Origin: Ampelocalamus luodianensis
Taxonomy: Eukaryota > Streptophyta > Magnoliopsida > Poales > Poaceae
Direction: 5' to 3'
DNA length: 64,000 nt
NCBI GenBank assembly: GCA_036346255.1
Contig: CM070619.1
Coordinates: 26,976,342-27,040,341 of the forward strand
Made by a program: the position numbers and the translations under genes. The stretch's first letter is position 1, and each line of letters starts with the position of its first letter. Shown piece after piece: positions 1 to 10,283 of the stretch. The notes beneath the pieces are model-generated. The model made no database searches and was not told the origin of the DNA. It worked only from the letters and a program-made list of their open reading frames with translations.

Positions 1-510
1 CTGCAATGGCTCCCTCCTCTCGCTATGACCTCGAGGTCGATCTCTCCGCAGGCCTTGCGAGTGTCCTCCACGCATGCCGCATCTCGATCCCCAAGGCCTG
101 CTCCACCAGGTACAACGTGATCGAAAGGCACCCGCCAGGCGGATCGGGCCTAAGCCCCCGACGAACCGCCGCCTTCTCCGCATCATCCCGAGCCATGTGG
201 GACGGCGACTATTTGATTGAAGCCCACCTCATACTCGCCACGCATCGCTTATCTTGAGTGTATTTGCCCAAGTCAATTTTCATCTTGTCCGAAGGTCTCT
301 CGATAGAACCGCTTCTCAAATCGCCGGACAAACTCCGCCCACGATGGAGTCCATGGGCACCGTGGCAGCGCATCGCACTTTCCACCGATCCGCCTCTCTT
401 CGCCAGCTGCGCCACATAGCGCACGCGATCGAGCCACCACCAAAAGCCCATCTTGTCCTCCACGTGGGACACCGGGCCGCACTGGACGAGGTCGCCGGCC
501 GCCCACCAAC
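1..510 (-). pseudogene. Ty3/gypsy gag fragment (capsid region), truncated
   Basis: On the minus strand, pieces in shifting frames read as a plant gypsy Gag: EFVRRFEKRFYRETF, then KMKIDLGKYTQ, then a glycine-rich piece GGLRP. This is the usual order W-EFV-F-KRFYPE, then a YEVGFNQIV-like stretch, then RRF-GGLRP seen in retrotransposon gag (capsid) domains. Gag coats the element RNA in cytoplasmic virus-like particles. No single frame stays open, and the fragment runs off the left edge. Its orientation is opposite to the gypsy element starting at about 511, and its motifs differ from that element's own gag, so it belongs to another copy or family. Frameshifts may be sequence errors. I am confident it is gag and unsure of the lineage. 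Confidence 0.7.
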
Positions 511-957
511 CCGCTGTCTTGTGAAGGTTAGAAGCTCCTGAAGCTATAAATTTCGCCAGAGGTGGAAAAGAAAACTGACAGCAAGCTGGAATTTCTCGGA
601 CAGCTAGCATTTAATTAGTAGAAGGTGCTAAAATAAGAGGTTAAGTCAACTAAAATTTGGGGAATGAAAGGGTAAGAGGTGATATGAGTTAGCTAAGTGT
701 CTAACCTTTCTTTAGTAAATTTCTCACCTGCTTCCTAGTTGTTTTCGAACGTAAGTTAATATCCGAAAATCGCTTCCCGAAATTGATTACTCGCTCTTTA
801 ATACGAAAGTTAGTCATAATGGGAAGATGGATATTATCTTTGTGATCTTGCTGCAGTTTTGTGTTGTTAATGAGTTTTTAAAGTTAGTTTTGTAGAGTGG
901 TCGCATTGTTTTCTTTGTCTCCTGCTCGAGTTGTGTTTAACCTATTTTTGTGAACAG
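511..957 (+). other. 5' untranslated leader of the plus-strand gypsy element
   Basis: This stretch has no coding signal and is AT-rich. Blocks such as GACAGCTAGC followed by AATAAGAGGTTAAGTCAA, and GGTGATATGAGTTAG, recur in reverse complement around 51370-51480, between the priming site and gag of the minus-strand array. That defines it as the leader between PBS and gag. Its own PBS and upstream LTR are not present. Confidence 0.7.
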
Positions 958-1985
958 ATGGCAAGAACCACTCCGCAAATGCAGTACCGCCGGGTTCCGA
1001 TGAGGAGCCTCCTCCACCATGGTCGAGGTTCTGCTCAAATCGAGCGGAATCGCATGGACCAGACTTGGATCTTGGAGGTCGGTTACGAGGAACACTTCCA
1101 CTCTGGTGCTTCGTGGTCCGGAGGTGGTGGCCACCGCCCCGTGGGTGGGCTTCATGAGTTTCTCGCACGCAGCCGCTTACTTTCTCTCGGTCCGAGGACC
1201 TTTTGGACGCGGATGATTATTCGCTTTGTTGAGCGAAGCTCAATATCGCCGCCGTGAGCAGTGAGCGCACTCTTGCATCCCATCACCGAGTGGTGCAGCA
1301 CTCTCTGGTGGGAGAATTTTCGCCATGCAGCGCCCGCAGCCACGTTGTCTCGCGGGATGAGTTTCGACCGCTCCGTCGGCCCACATTCTCGCTGGGCCCG
1401 ATGAAGCTCAAGAAGAAGGAGTTTCTTGCGCTTGCTGGTAAGCGCAAGTCTCAGACGGAGCATCTTTACGAGTTTAATCACTGGCCTATGCTCAGAGAGG
1501 TGGCCTCGATGAGGCTAAACAGAGAAGTTCATGGATGGTTTGTCCGAGGAGCCGCAGACAAGCTATCTATAGTGGACTTTGCTTACTTCCTGTGCCTTGG
1601 CTGACAAGGCCATCGTCACGAGCACGCTAAGGCGCCGGGTGAGTCCCTGCAGTAGTTTGCAAGTGGGAGGCCCATCCACCGCACACAGCCGCCTCACTGC
1701 TCTCGCGTTGGGCCCGCACTCAGGCTCGCAGCTTTGGCTTCACCACCGCTGAGGCCGGTGCCGGCTGCTCGCCCCAAGCAGTCGCCACCACGCACGCACT
1801 GCGAACCCAAAGAAAGAAGTTGCGCCCGCAACCTGCGGGCCGATGTCACCGCTGCTTCGCAACAAGAAGGGCCACTATGCTAGCGCTGCCCTCGTGAGGA
1901 TCGGAGCAGCCCGCCCCAATGGAGGACACGGAATGGTCACACACCACCGTAAGGTGATCTAGAAGACTGCGTGTCGGAGTGGTCG
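958..1985 (+). pseudogene. gag polyprotein of the plus-strand gypsy element, frameshifted
   Basis: The chosen start is the ATG at 958, just after the leader, giving MARTTPQM; the +1 frame then continues with a proline-rich NAVPPGSDEEPPP stretch typical of gypsy Gag N-termini. Around 1400-1600 the capsid motif appears: GPMKLKKKEFLAL, then TEHLYEFN, then KLSIVDFA. Near 1843-1896 a zinc knuckle can be read across indels (CF-NKKGHYASAC, the CX2CX4HX4C type that binds element RNA). At least four frameshifts interrupt it. Gag forms the particle in which reverse transcription takes place. The frameshifts fit the CTG/CAG-to-CG artefact seen elsewhere in the window, so the real gene may be more intact. 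Confidence 0.75.
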
Positions 1986-2430
1986 AGTCAACCACATCTC
2001 GGCCGAGGAGGCTCGTGAGGCACCCGACGCAGTGTTGGGTAATGCCTTGTTAGTTATCGCCCCGCTGCAGATTGTTTGACTCGAGCATCGCATTCCTTTA
2101 TTTCAGATCATTTGTCGCTGATTGTGACCTTCACTTTGTTCCTTTGGGGATTCTTTGCTTATTCGCTTCCGAGCGGAAATGAGAGCTCGATCAAGAATGC
2201 CGAGTGTTCCTATTAATATTGAAGGAGTGGAATTCTTGGCATATCATCATCTACTTGATTCGCGTGCCCGATGTGATCCTTGGTATGGATTGGTTGTCCC
2301 AACACTTGGGGCAAATCGATTGTGCCAGAAGATGGTCTTCCTCACTAGTCCTCAAAGTAGCAAGTTGGGATTTCACCCACATGCAGGGCCACATCTTTGT
2401 GGCCTTGAAGTTAGCCACCATGGAGATTCA
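1986..2430 (+). pseudogene. Aspartic protease domain of gypsy pol
   Basis: After VNHISAEEARE (about 1985-2015) comes a broken LFDSGASHSFI-type active site at about 2070-2105, where the expected DSGA codons have lost bases (the sequence reads TTGACTCGAGCATC). Downstream are INIEGVEFLAY and DVILGMDWLSQH (about 2215-2315), the flap and ILGMDWL motif of plant gypsy proteases. The enzyme cleaves the Gag-Pol polyprotein. It sits between the gag knuckle and RT as expected. The active-site Asp and Ser codons are visible only if 1-2 missing bases are assumed. Confidence 0.75.
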
Positions 2431-3390
2431 GATGCCCACAAACCGTGACTTTGTGGATGTCTTCCCCAAGATTTGCTCCGGCATGCCTCCGGTTCGAGAC
2501 TTGGAGTTTGTTATTGAGTTGCTGCCCTGCACCACTCCATTTCAAAGCGCTGCATCGAATGCCTCCTAATAAGTTGGAGGAGTCAAGAAGCGCTGGGTGA
2601 GCTTCAGCAAAGGGCTTCATCCGCCCTAGCTCATCTCCTTGGGTTGTCCGGTTATTTTTGTAAAGAAGAAGGACAAGACCACATGATGTGTGTTGATTAC
2701 CGTCCGCTTAATGAAGTGACGGTGAAAACAAGTATCCTTTGCCTCGTATTGATGATCTCTTTGACTAGTTGACTGGAGCTTATGTGTTCTCCAAGATTGA
2801 CTTGAGGTTGGGGTATCATCAAGTCCGGATCGTATGAGGATATTCCAAAGACAGACGGCTCACTACTCGTTATGGCCTTTACGAGTACACCGTCATGTCT
2901 TTCGCTTGACCAATGCTCCAGCCTTTGTTCATGAATCTTATGAACTCGTGTTCATGGAGTATTTGGATAAGTTTGTTGTGGTTTCATCGATGACATTCTT
3001 ATCTACCCAAGAGTGAAGAAGAGCACGCCGAGCACTGCAGATTGTGTTGGGCAAGCTTCGTGAGCATCGCCTATATGCCAAGTTCAAGCAAGTGCGACTC
3101 GTTGAAGGAAGTGGCATTTTTGGGCCATGTTCTTCAAAGCAGTGGTGTAGCAAAGGATCCTAGCAAGGTCAGCGATGTTTTGTCTTGGGGTGCTCAAGTC
3201 ATCCATCATGTGAGGAGTTTTGGTTTAGCTGCTACTACCGCCGCTTATCGAGAACTTCTCCAAGATTGCAAAGCCCCGACCGAATTGCTCAAGAAAGAAA
3301 AGAAATTCGTGTGGTCTTCTTGGCCAGTGATTTAAGTTTTCAAGAACTCAAAAGGCGATTGACTTCAGCCAAAGGCTTGTTCTTCTCCGA
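2431..3390 (+). pseudogene. Reverse transcriptase domain of gypsy pol
   Basis: The RT begins with NRDFVDVFP at about 2440, then RDLEFVIEL and the fingers motif CVDYRPLNEVT at about 2690-2725. The palm and catalytic region follows in shifted frames, with FIDDILIY at about 2985-3005 corresponding to the conserved F/YxDD box. Next are the SEEEHAEHL-like and FLGHV motifs (about 3020-3130) that close gypsy RT. RT copies the element RNA into DNA within the particle. There are several frameshifts. Domain order and motif spacing fit Ty3/gypsy and not Ty1/copia. Confidence 0.8.
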
Positions 3391-3745
3391 TGCATAAGAG
3401 CTTTGATATTTATTGTGATGCCTCTGCAGGACTCCTACTGTGTTCTTATGCAAGAAGGCAAGGTAGTGGCCTATGCATCGAGGCGCTTGAGGCCTCATGA
3501 ACTCAACTATCCTACCCATGATTTGGAGTTAGCGGCAGTGGTTCATGCACTCAAGATTTGGCGGCATTACCTTATTGGTAACCGCCAGAGGTGTATTCAC
3601 CACAAGAGTTTGAAATATTTGTTCACCCAACCAGCATCTGAACCTCAGCAGAGGAGATGGCTGGAATTGATCAAGGATTATGATATGGGTATTCAAGCAT
3701 CATCCGGCAAGGCTAATGTTGTTGCGGATGCACTCGCCGGAAGGT
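3391..3745 (+). CDS. RNase H domain of gypsy pol
   Basis: One frame stays open through most of this domain: VVAYASRRLRPHELNYP, then DLELAAVVHALKIWRHYL, then KSLKYLF, then QRRWLELIKDYD, then GKANVVADAL. This is the standard gypsy RNase H tail (YASR-L--HE-NYPTHDLEL, with the catalytic Glu in LELAA and Asp in VVADAL). It digests the RNA strand of the RNA:DNA hybrid. The first catalytic Asp lies in DIYCDAS just upstream, in a shifted frame near 3405. It is the best preserved coding block of this element. Confidence 0.85.
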
Positions 3746-3899
3746 GTATTGCAATACCTTGTTACTTAAAGAGCAACAACCTACCCTTCTTGAAGAATTT
3801 CAGCGCCTTAATTTGGGTTTGATTGAGCATGGTTCTCTTTGCTACCTTGGTTGTGCAACCGACTTTGGTGGAGCAAATCAAGGTCGCCCACAGACAGAT

Positions 3900-4985
3900 G
3901 TTGGACAGCGATCCGATCGCAGTAACATCAAGAACGGGACAGCAAGTGTTTTTCTCGAGGATGAGCATGGTGTTGTGTGGTTTGGACAGCGCCTTGTGGT
4001 TCCGGTCATGGAATTGCGTGGATTTGATTCTCCGCGAGGCCCATGACTCCTTTGTCTATTCATCCCGAGCTACCAAGATGTACCAAGACCTTCGCCGAGA
4101 TTCTAGTGGACTCGCATGAAGCGCGAGATTGCGTGTTCATGCTTCGAGCGCGACGTGTCGCCGTGGTCAAGGCCGAGCATCGCCCAAAGCAGCTCGCCAT
4201 TACCTTTACCGCACTGAGTGGAAGTGGGATTCCGCTGGTATGGATTTCATCACCGGCCCGCCTGCATTTTCCGGGAAGGATGCTATCTCGGTTGTCATTG
4301 ATCGCTGACAAAGGTAGCACATTTTTCGCCGCGCGCACTCAATCTCGCAGTTAGTCACCGCGGATCTCTATGTGTCTCGCATTGTATGTTTGCATGGTGT
4401 GCCACTTAACGATTGTGTCGATCGTGGTTCTCTTTTCACCTCTCGCTTGGCATAGTCCGTAAGAGGCTATGGGTACACGCCTTCTTTCGGGCTCACTTAT
4501 CATCCTCAAACTGATGGTCGACGGAGAGAGTCAACCAAGTGTTGGAAGATATGCTCCGTGCTCGTGTTCTTTCTATGGGAAGAAGTGGAGAAGTGCTTGC
4601 CATTTGCAGAGTTCTCTCACAACAACAGCTTTCCAAACTAGTCTTGGCATGGCACCTTTGAGGCTTTGTATGGGAGGAGATGTAGAACCCTTGAACTGGT
4701 CTGAAACCGTGAGCGTTAGTTCTTCGTGCCGATTCCATCAATGAGGCCGAAGCCAAGTTCACCGATTCGTGAGCATCCGTATGTGGTCCGGGCCTGTGCA
4801 AAAGAGCTACGCGGACGCTGCCGCCGAGAGTTGAGCTTTGAGCCCAATGACTTTGTGTATCTCAAGGTCTCACCCTTGAAGGGCCATCGATGGCATCAAG
4901 GGCAGTTAGCTCGATATGTTGGGCCTTATCGCATCATCGAGAGGATTGAGCCGCTGCATATTGATTGGAGCGCCTTCACTTGAGG
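3900..4985 (+). pseudogene. Integrase domain of gypsy pol
   Basis: Integrase signatures occur in order across several frames: HEAHDS and TKMYQDLRRD (zinc-binding N-terminus, about 4040-4100), KAEHRRPAG-like and SAGMDFITG (core start, about 4165-4260), KDAISVVIDRLTKVAHF (about 4275-4330), HGVPL-IVSDRGS-FTS with the second catalytic Asp (about 4390-4445), HPQTDGQSERVNQVLEDMLR with the catalytic Glu (about 4495-4560), and then FAEFSHNN and GMAPFEALYGR. It continues to RRRELSFEPNDFVYLKVSPLKG (about 4820-4880), the C-terminal DNA-binding part. It inserts the element cDNA into the genome. Frames shift many times. Confidence 0.85.
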
Positions 4986-5248
4986 GTGTGCATGACGTGT
5001 TCCATGTGTCACACTTGAAGAAGTGCCCCGTGTTCCAGCTTGAGGAAACTCCGCTGGAAAATCTCGATGTGCGTGAGAATTTGACCTATGATGAGCATCC
5101 TGCTCAGATTCTCAAGAATCTGAACGAAGGACAAGGAACCGTGTCATCAAGTTCCTTAAGGTTCAGTGGTCAAACCATTCAAGATGAGGCAACTTGGGAG
5201 CGCGAGGATCGCCTTCGCAGTGATTACCCATCTTTCTTCTCCGAGTAA
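4986..5248 (+). CDS. C-terminal tail of gypsy pol, chromodomain-like
   Basis: The frame reads VHDVFHVSHLKKC, the end of the GPY/F region, then NLTYDEHPAQIL, VIKFLKVQW-like residues in a shifted frame (about 5140-5170), then DEATWEREDRLRSDYP and a stop at 5248. The pattern VxWSNHxxDEATWE is the group II chromodomain found in Tekay/Del chromoviruses, thought to steer integration to heterochromatin. The same tail (DEATWARED) is kept on the minus strand at about 49400-49530 in the non-autonomous array, tying the two elements together. Confidence 0.75.
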
Positions 5249-5271
5249 AATGTAATCTCGGGCAGATTCTT

Positions 5272-5286
5272 GTAAGTGGGAGGTTT
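5272..5286 (+). other. Polypurine tract of the plus-strand gypsy element
   Basis: The purine-rich run TAAGTGGGAGGTTT lies directly before the LTR start TGTAACATCCC. This is where plus-strand DNA synthesis is primed. Confidence 0.8.
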
Positions 5287-8200
5287 TGTAACATCCCATC
5301 TTTGGACTTGTGTTTCAAATGTAAGAAAATCAGTAGAAATTAAAACTTTTTCTTACATCATGTATTTCCTGTAGGCTTTGAACATCTGTTGTAAGAAGTT
5401 ATGGAAATACAATGTCACAAGTCTATTTGATCCAAACTGTGATATTCCAAAAACAATCTTGTCAAATTTTGTGATCATCCCTTGGGAAATATTTTCCTAA
5501 GTTTCTGTGTTGATGTGTGACCCCTCTGAAAAATTTCACAATTTTTAGAAATTGTTTAAATATTTTAGAGGGCAGTCAACTTTTTTGACTTTTAGTCAAA
5601 CATCAAATCAGGGCCTTGCAGAATTTTTGGAGATTTATTCACAGCATAACAACCTCTGAAAATTTTACACAAGGATAATATCTGAGTTACCAAGCTCCTG
5701 TAAAAATTTCATAATTTTTGGAGTCAATTTGCTACCTCAAATAAATCCTCCAAAGTCTCTCGTTTAATTTAGAAGTCAAACCTAGTTGCACTGCGCTTTG
5801 GGTTCGAGTCGACTGGCTCGAAGCTAATCGACTCGGTCCACCAACTAATCGCACCGAGCCTCTCTTTAAAAACGCGCCCATTCTCGATCGTTGATCTTGA
5901 TCGCGCCCACGTGCGCGTAACCATTCGGACCTTCCGCTGCTTAAATGAATGTCAATCGTTAGATTCCATCCAACCGCTTAGATCCTCTCGTGATGTTCGG
6001 ACTCCCGCTGTTGGTTTGAACTCGAGCCGCTGGATTAAGATCCAACGCCGCTTGTCCTCTCAGGTAAATCGCGTCGCGACGGGGCAATCTGAGTCGCTCC
6101 TTTGTAATCCTAGGACTCGCAAACTTTTCGCTGTGTTTTAAAGCCCGAGGCGTGGCGCTATCGCAGCCCACGATTTGAATCGTAGGGCTCGAACGCCCGA
6201 GCTTTCTCTCCGTCATCTTCAACCTCCGCCGCGGCGCAGCAGTAGGAGATGGCGTTGTCTTGTCATGCTTCCTACAGCCGCCTAGCCGACGCTTAGGGTA
6301 TGGGAGACACTGAGCCATGCCATACCCTAAATGCACGCTACTAGCTTTTTGTTTGCTCACGCACCTTGTGCTCAGTGCTTTGCCGCCCGAAAGGCTTGTG
6401 GTGCAAACCCCAATGCCTCCAAGGCCTTATAAGCACCCACATCACTTCTGGTATTTCTTTAGACCACCATCAAGCTCCATTCACAGAGATTGGAGCTAAC
6501 ACCTCAAAAATGGTAGGTCGCCATTGTTGACCCAAGAGCTCCATTGGTGTTCTTGGTGTTCCAAGTGGTTCTCCTTCATGTTTCTTTGCCCTATCCTTAT
6601 CTCTTTACTATCTTGAACATTTCCTCACTTAATTTTGGATTTGATTATCGTGAATTGTCCAATTTGGGGTTTGTTCAAATTCGCCGAATTGGTCATCTTC
6701 CTCACCAGTGAGTGCTCCATTTTCTAATCACTTGCTCATGTAGCTTCAGGATCATTATGAAGTTATACCGATGCTTTGGAATCACTCATTTGGCTCCGTG
6801 TCATTTTCAATCCTTCTTCCAAGTCCGCGAAGCTTCCTCCGTGATCAAGCATCTCCGCCATCTTGAAGCTTCTCTTCAAGGTAGCTTATTAGTCCTTAGA
6901 GGCCTGCACCCGCTTCTTTGGACTTCAAATGAGCTCGCTATTTTCGTGCTTAGCAAGAAAAGCCCCTTTTCATTTTTCGCCAGCTGGCGTTCTAGTCCTC
7001 ACCACGCAGAATGCCACCATTAGGTTCAGAGTGCTATTGCGATTCCATTTGGTTCTTGTTCGCCGCGCCGACCGCTGTCACGCGCGACGCAGCCGTTGAA
7101 GTCGCCGCATTTTGCCGGCACGTAACTCCTGCTGCTCTTTGATTAGGACATATTAATTGCACAAAGGAGTGCTAATCATTAGTTAATTAATGGTGTCTTA
7201 ATCTATGTCGCATTATCGCCACCAACTGGGCCCAACGCCTTAAATCACTACCGGGCGCCATCCCGCATCGTCCCGACATCATTAATGCTTAATCATTGAT
7301 TAATTAATGTGTCAAAGATTAATCACCGCTTTAATTCACCTTTGGGTCATCGCCTCGTGGCCCGGGGTTGAAATCAAATTTCGTAAGTCATTAGTGTCTA
7401 TTTAATGATAATCATTAGAAGCATTAATTGCCCTAAATCGCCACTCTTAGTCGCCGACAAGTGGGCCCAGCACTATGCACATGGGTTAAACGTCGCGTTG
7501 TGACTCAAAGTCACCGACATGCGCCCCACGTGTTAGCATCTCTCTTTGAACTTCAATCTTAGCCACCGTCGATCCCTTGATCAACGCCCCGATCGTGAGT
7601 GCATTCGACCTCCGATGCCTTGATCATTCTCGATCGCCGATCTTGCGATCAACGGCCGAGATCGTATGCAACGACCTTCCGACCGTTGGTGCGCTCGACC
7701 GCCCATCCGCAGACCGCGGGCCGATTGGCCTAAGCAACCGCACCGCCCGCTGCATACACTTGTGTGCGCCGTTGATCGTGATCCAACGCGGCCCGACAGG
7801 TTTCATGCAGCGCTGCCGCGGTGAGCCGTAGGGATTTTAGATCAAGGGTGGATAAGTGTCCACGCCTTATTCTTTTGTTTGAGTTTGTCTGTATTTCGTA
7901 AGTAGTTATTTAACAATCGAAATGATATAAAAACTTTAGAAACTCATAACTAATTCATTTTAATCGCTTTTAGATAATTCCAATCGTAATAAATTGTGTT
8001 ATCACTTAAGTTTATTATAAAATGGATTTAAGCATATTCCAAAGAGCAGAAAATTGTATAACTAGAAATAACTTGATTCGCCACTTTGAATATTCTGTAA
8101 ATGGATTTAACCTTGTAAAATGCATATCTTTTCTCAGTATAAATCCAATTTGTGCAAAATCAATTTTGTTAAATTCATCTGTTAGTATACTTTCATATGG

Positions 8201-10283
8201 AATAAGATTTGAGCATGTTCATAATTCTGTAAAATGACTTGCATTAGATTTACAACTTAGACAAATCATAAGTAAATGTGTATAACTCCAAATTTAGTAA
8301 ATTCAACTTTGTGTTATTAGGTGTTATAATCTACTTGCTATAAAAATTTCAGACCTTAGATCATTCTAGAAAATTTCGCCATGAATGCTAAGTATTAATT
8401 AAATTGATTGATTGTAAGGTCGAGAAAGAGCATTTTGTCCATATCTTTTGCATGCTAAGTCCAAATTGCATATTTCTTGTTCCTATCACTATATAAAATC
8501 ATTCCCTAGCTGTGTGTAAATTTTATTAGATTTGGATGTGTTTTGTCGTTGGAGTTTATTTGGTGTTCTTCGTTCTTATTTGCTTATCGCTTTTCAAGTA
8601 GGGTTCAAGATAATTTTATTGTCGATATTGAGCCACAAAGAGCTAATCGATCCTCGAACTTCACCAGCAAGCAGATGTAGCATTCATTTGATCATATTGT
8701 TCCTACTATTTTCAAATTCTAATATGTTGCTTGCAAATTCTATGTATGCATTGCTATGTTGTTTTAAACTATTGTCGATAGTGGCCTACTAGATGCATTA
8801 TCGTGAGGGAATTGTTTATTCCTCTACCATCAAGCCTAGGTTACTTGTTGTCATTTTGGGTTCACTGGATGAACCTTTGTCACTTAGTAGTTCACGTGTC
8901 ATTATGCTTAACCATGCTTAGCTATCGGTAGAAATGGGCGTTATCGACTGCCGATAACTTTGATCACACAAACCGTTATAATATGTATATTTCAGCCTTG
9001 TGCTTTGTCTAAATTGCAAAACTAAACTGAAAATGAAACCATTTAGACTTGGGCACAATGGTAAGATGGTGTGATCTTTTGGGTGTGAATGGAATAGTGC
9101 CCGTCAATTAAGGACCGAACTACTTGTGAGTATTTGTTATCCGAGCATTATCGCGCGCATTTCAACCACACTTGAGGGATATGGACCTCTCTAGCCGAGT
9201 ACTGGGCGTGTTAATTAATGAGTCGCTGGTGGTTGCATATTTGATTATATGCAGCATGGACACGCTTGTAGGAGAGGAGCACCCGCCGAGGTCGGTGTGT
9301 CCGCTTCACGTATGGGTCCTTGTGATCCATATTTCGCCTGGCAGATCACTAAGGATTAACCCCTATACGTATGCTTCTTTGATTAGCATATTCCATTGAA
9401 AGGGTTCAGAGGACTTAGCCGTGCCGGCATACCAAAGGAAGTGTGCTTAATAGCTTGGCAAAAGGCGTCCAAGTGTGGGTACATTGGTACACCCCCGCAG
9501 GATTAAAACTATTCGAATAGCCTTGTCTTAGGTTATGGACACGCTTGGATAAGCTTTTCAAGAGTTAGACTACAACCTTTTAAAATTAAAACTTGATGGT
9601 GGTATGAATCGTGATTCATGCTATGTTGTGGTGGCTTTGGGGAAAGTCACTTCTAGGTGGATACTTGTTACTTATGTTTACTCGCGTTATTTAAATGCTT
9701 AAAACAGATTTTGCAAACCATTGCTCAATCTATTACATATTGCAAATAAAACTTGCTTTGAAAGGCCCAAAGAACCATATAACCATATTCCTTGATACAC
9801 CTTTCATGTAGCTATGTATAGGCTTGTTACTGTAAGTCTTATGTAGTACATTTTTGTACTCACCGCATTGCTTGTATTGTGCAGGAAGACAAAGTGAGTC
9901 CGATGGACCTCACTTTTGTGAGTTGTGCCGTGGCAGCTTAAGGGCGATTAGCTTGGCGTGCTGGCCGGTTGCCCTGTGGTGTTATGTGGCTAACCGGTCG
10001 TTTTTGGTTTAAGCCATCTTATGGCAACTTTTGCTTCCGTTGTTACTTATTTGCTATTTATGTCATTTGGCCGGTCGGTCGTTTCAGAATAACTTATATT
10101 ATGTATCTCTTTTGGTAGACTTGTTATATTCTGTTGTATGGAATTGATGCATGCTTTGATATGATGTATGTGTGCTGCTTGTTCTGGGAGGCACATATTC
10201 ATCGAGACGCGGATTATTCTATTTGTGATACTAGAACCAGAGGAAGGTTAAGTATTACAAGTTTAATAAACCGGGGTCTCACA
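5287..10283 (+). repeat. Complete 3' LTR (4,997 bp) of the plus-strand gypsy element
   Basis: It starts TGTAACATCCCATC right after the PPT and ends GGGGTCTCACA, giving TG...CA termini. Its first 100 bp closely match the start of the solo LTR at 23559 and the reverse-complement ends at 49375 and 57016. A TATA-like CTTATAAGC lies at about 6426-6434. At 9426-9446 is GCATACCAAAGGAAGTGTGC, and at 9509-9520 the palindrome CTATTCGAATAG, both shared with other gypsy LTRs here. Between about 5880 and 7830 are repeated GATC/CCAACGG-type short motifs. No coding is seen. An LTR this long is unusual. Confidence 0.9.

Larger units (their letters stand above)
511..10283 (+). mobile_element. Ty3/gypsy retrotransposon, chromodomain type (Tekay/Del-like), 5' LTR missing
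   Basis: The order leader, gag, PR, RT, RNase H, INT, chromodomain-like tail, PPT and 3' LTR is the Ty3/gypsy order. The 5' LTR and primer-binding site are absent: the leader is cut at about 511 by an inverted gag fragment. The leader (about 511-957) is recognisably related to the minus-strand leader at about 51370-51600, and the pol end and LTR start match the gypsy array at 49376-57016, so this looks like an autonomous relative of that array. The Tekay/Del label rests on the tail motif and is inference. Confidence 0.85.
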
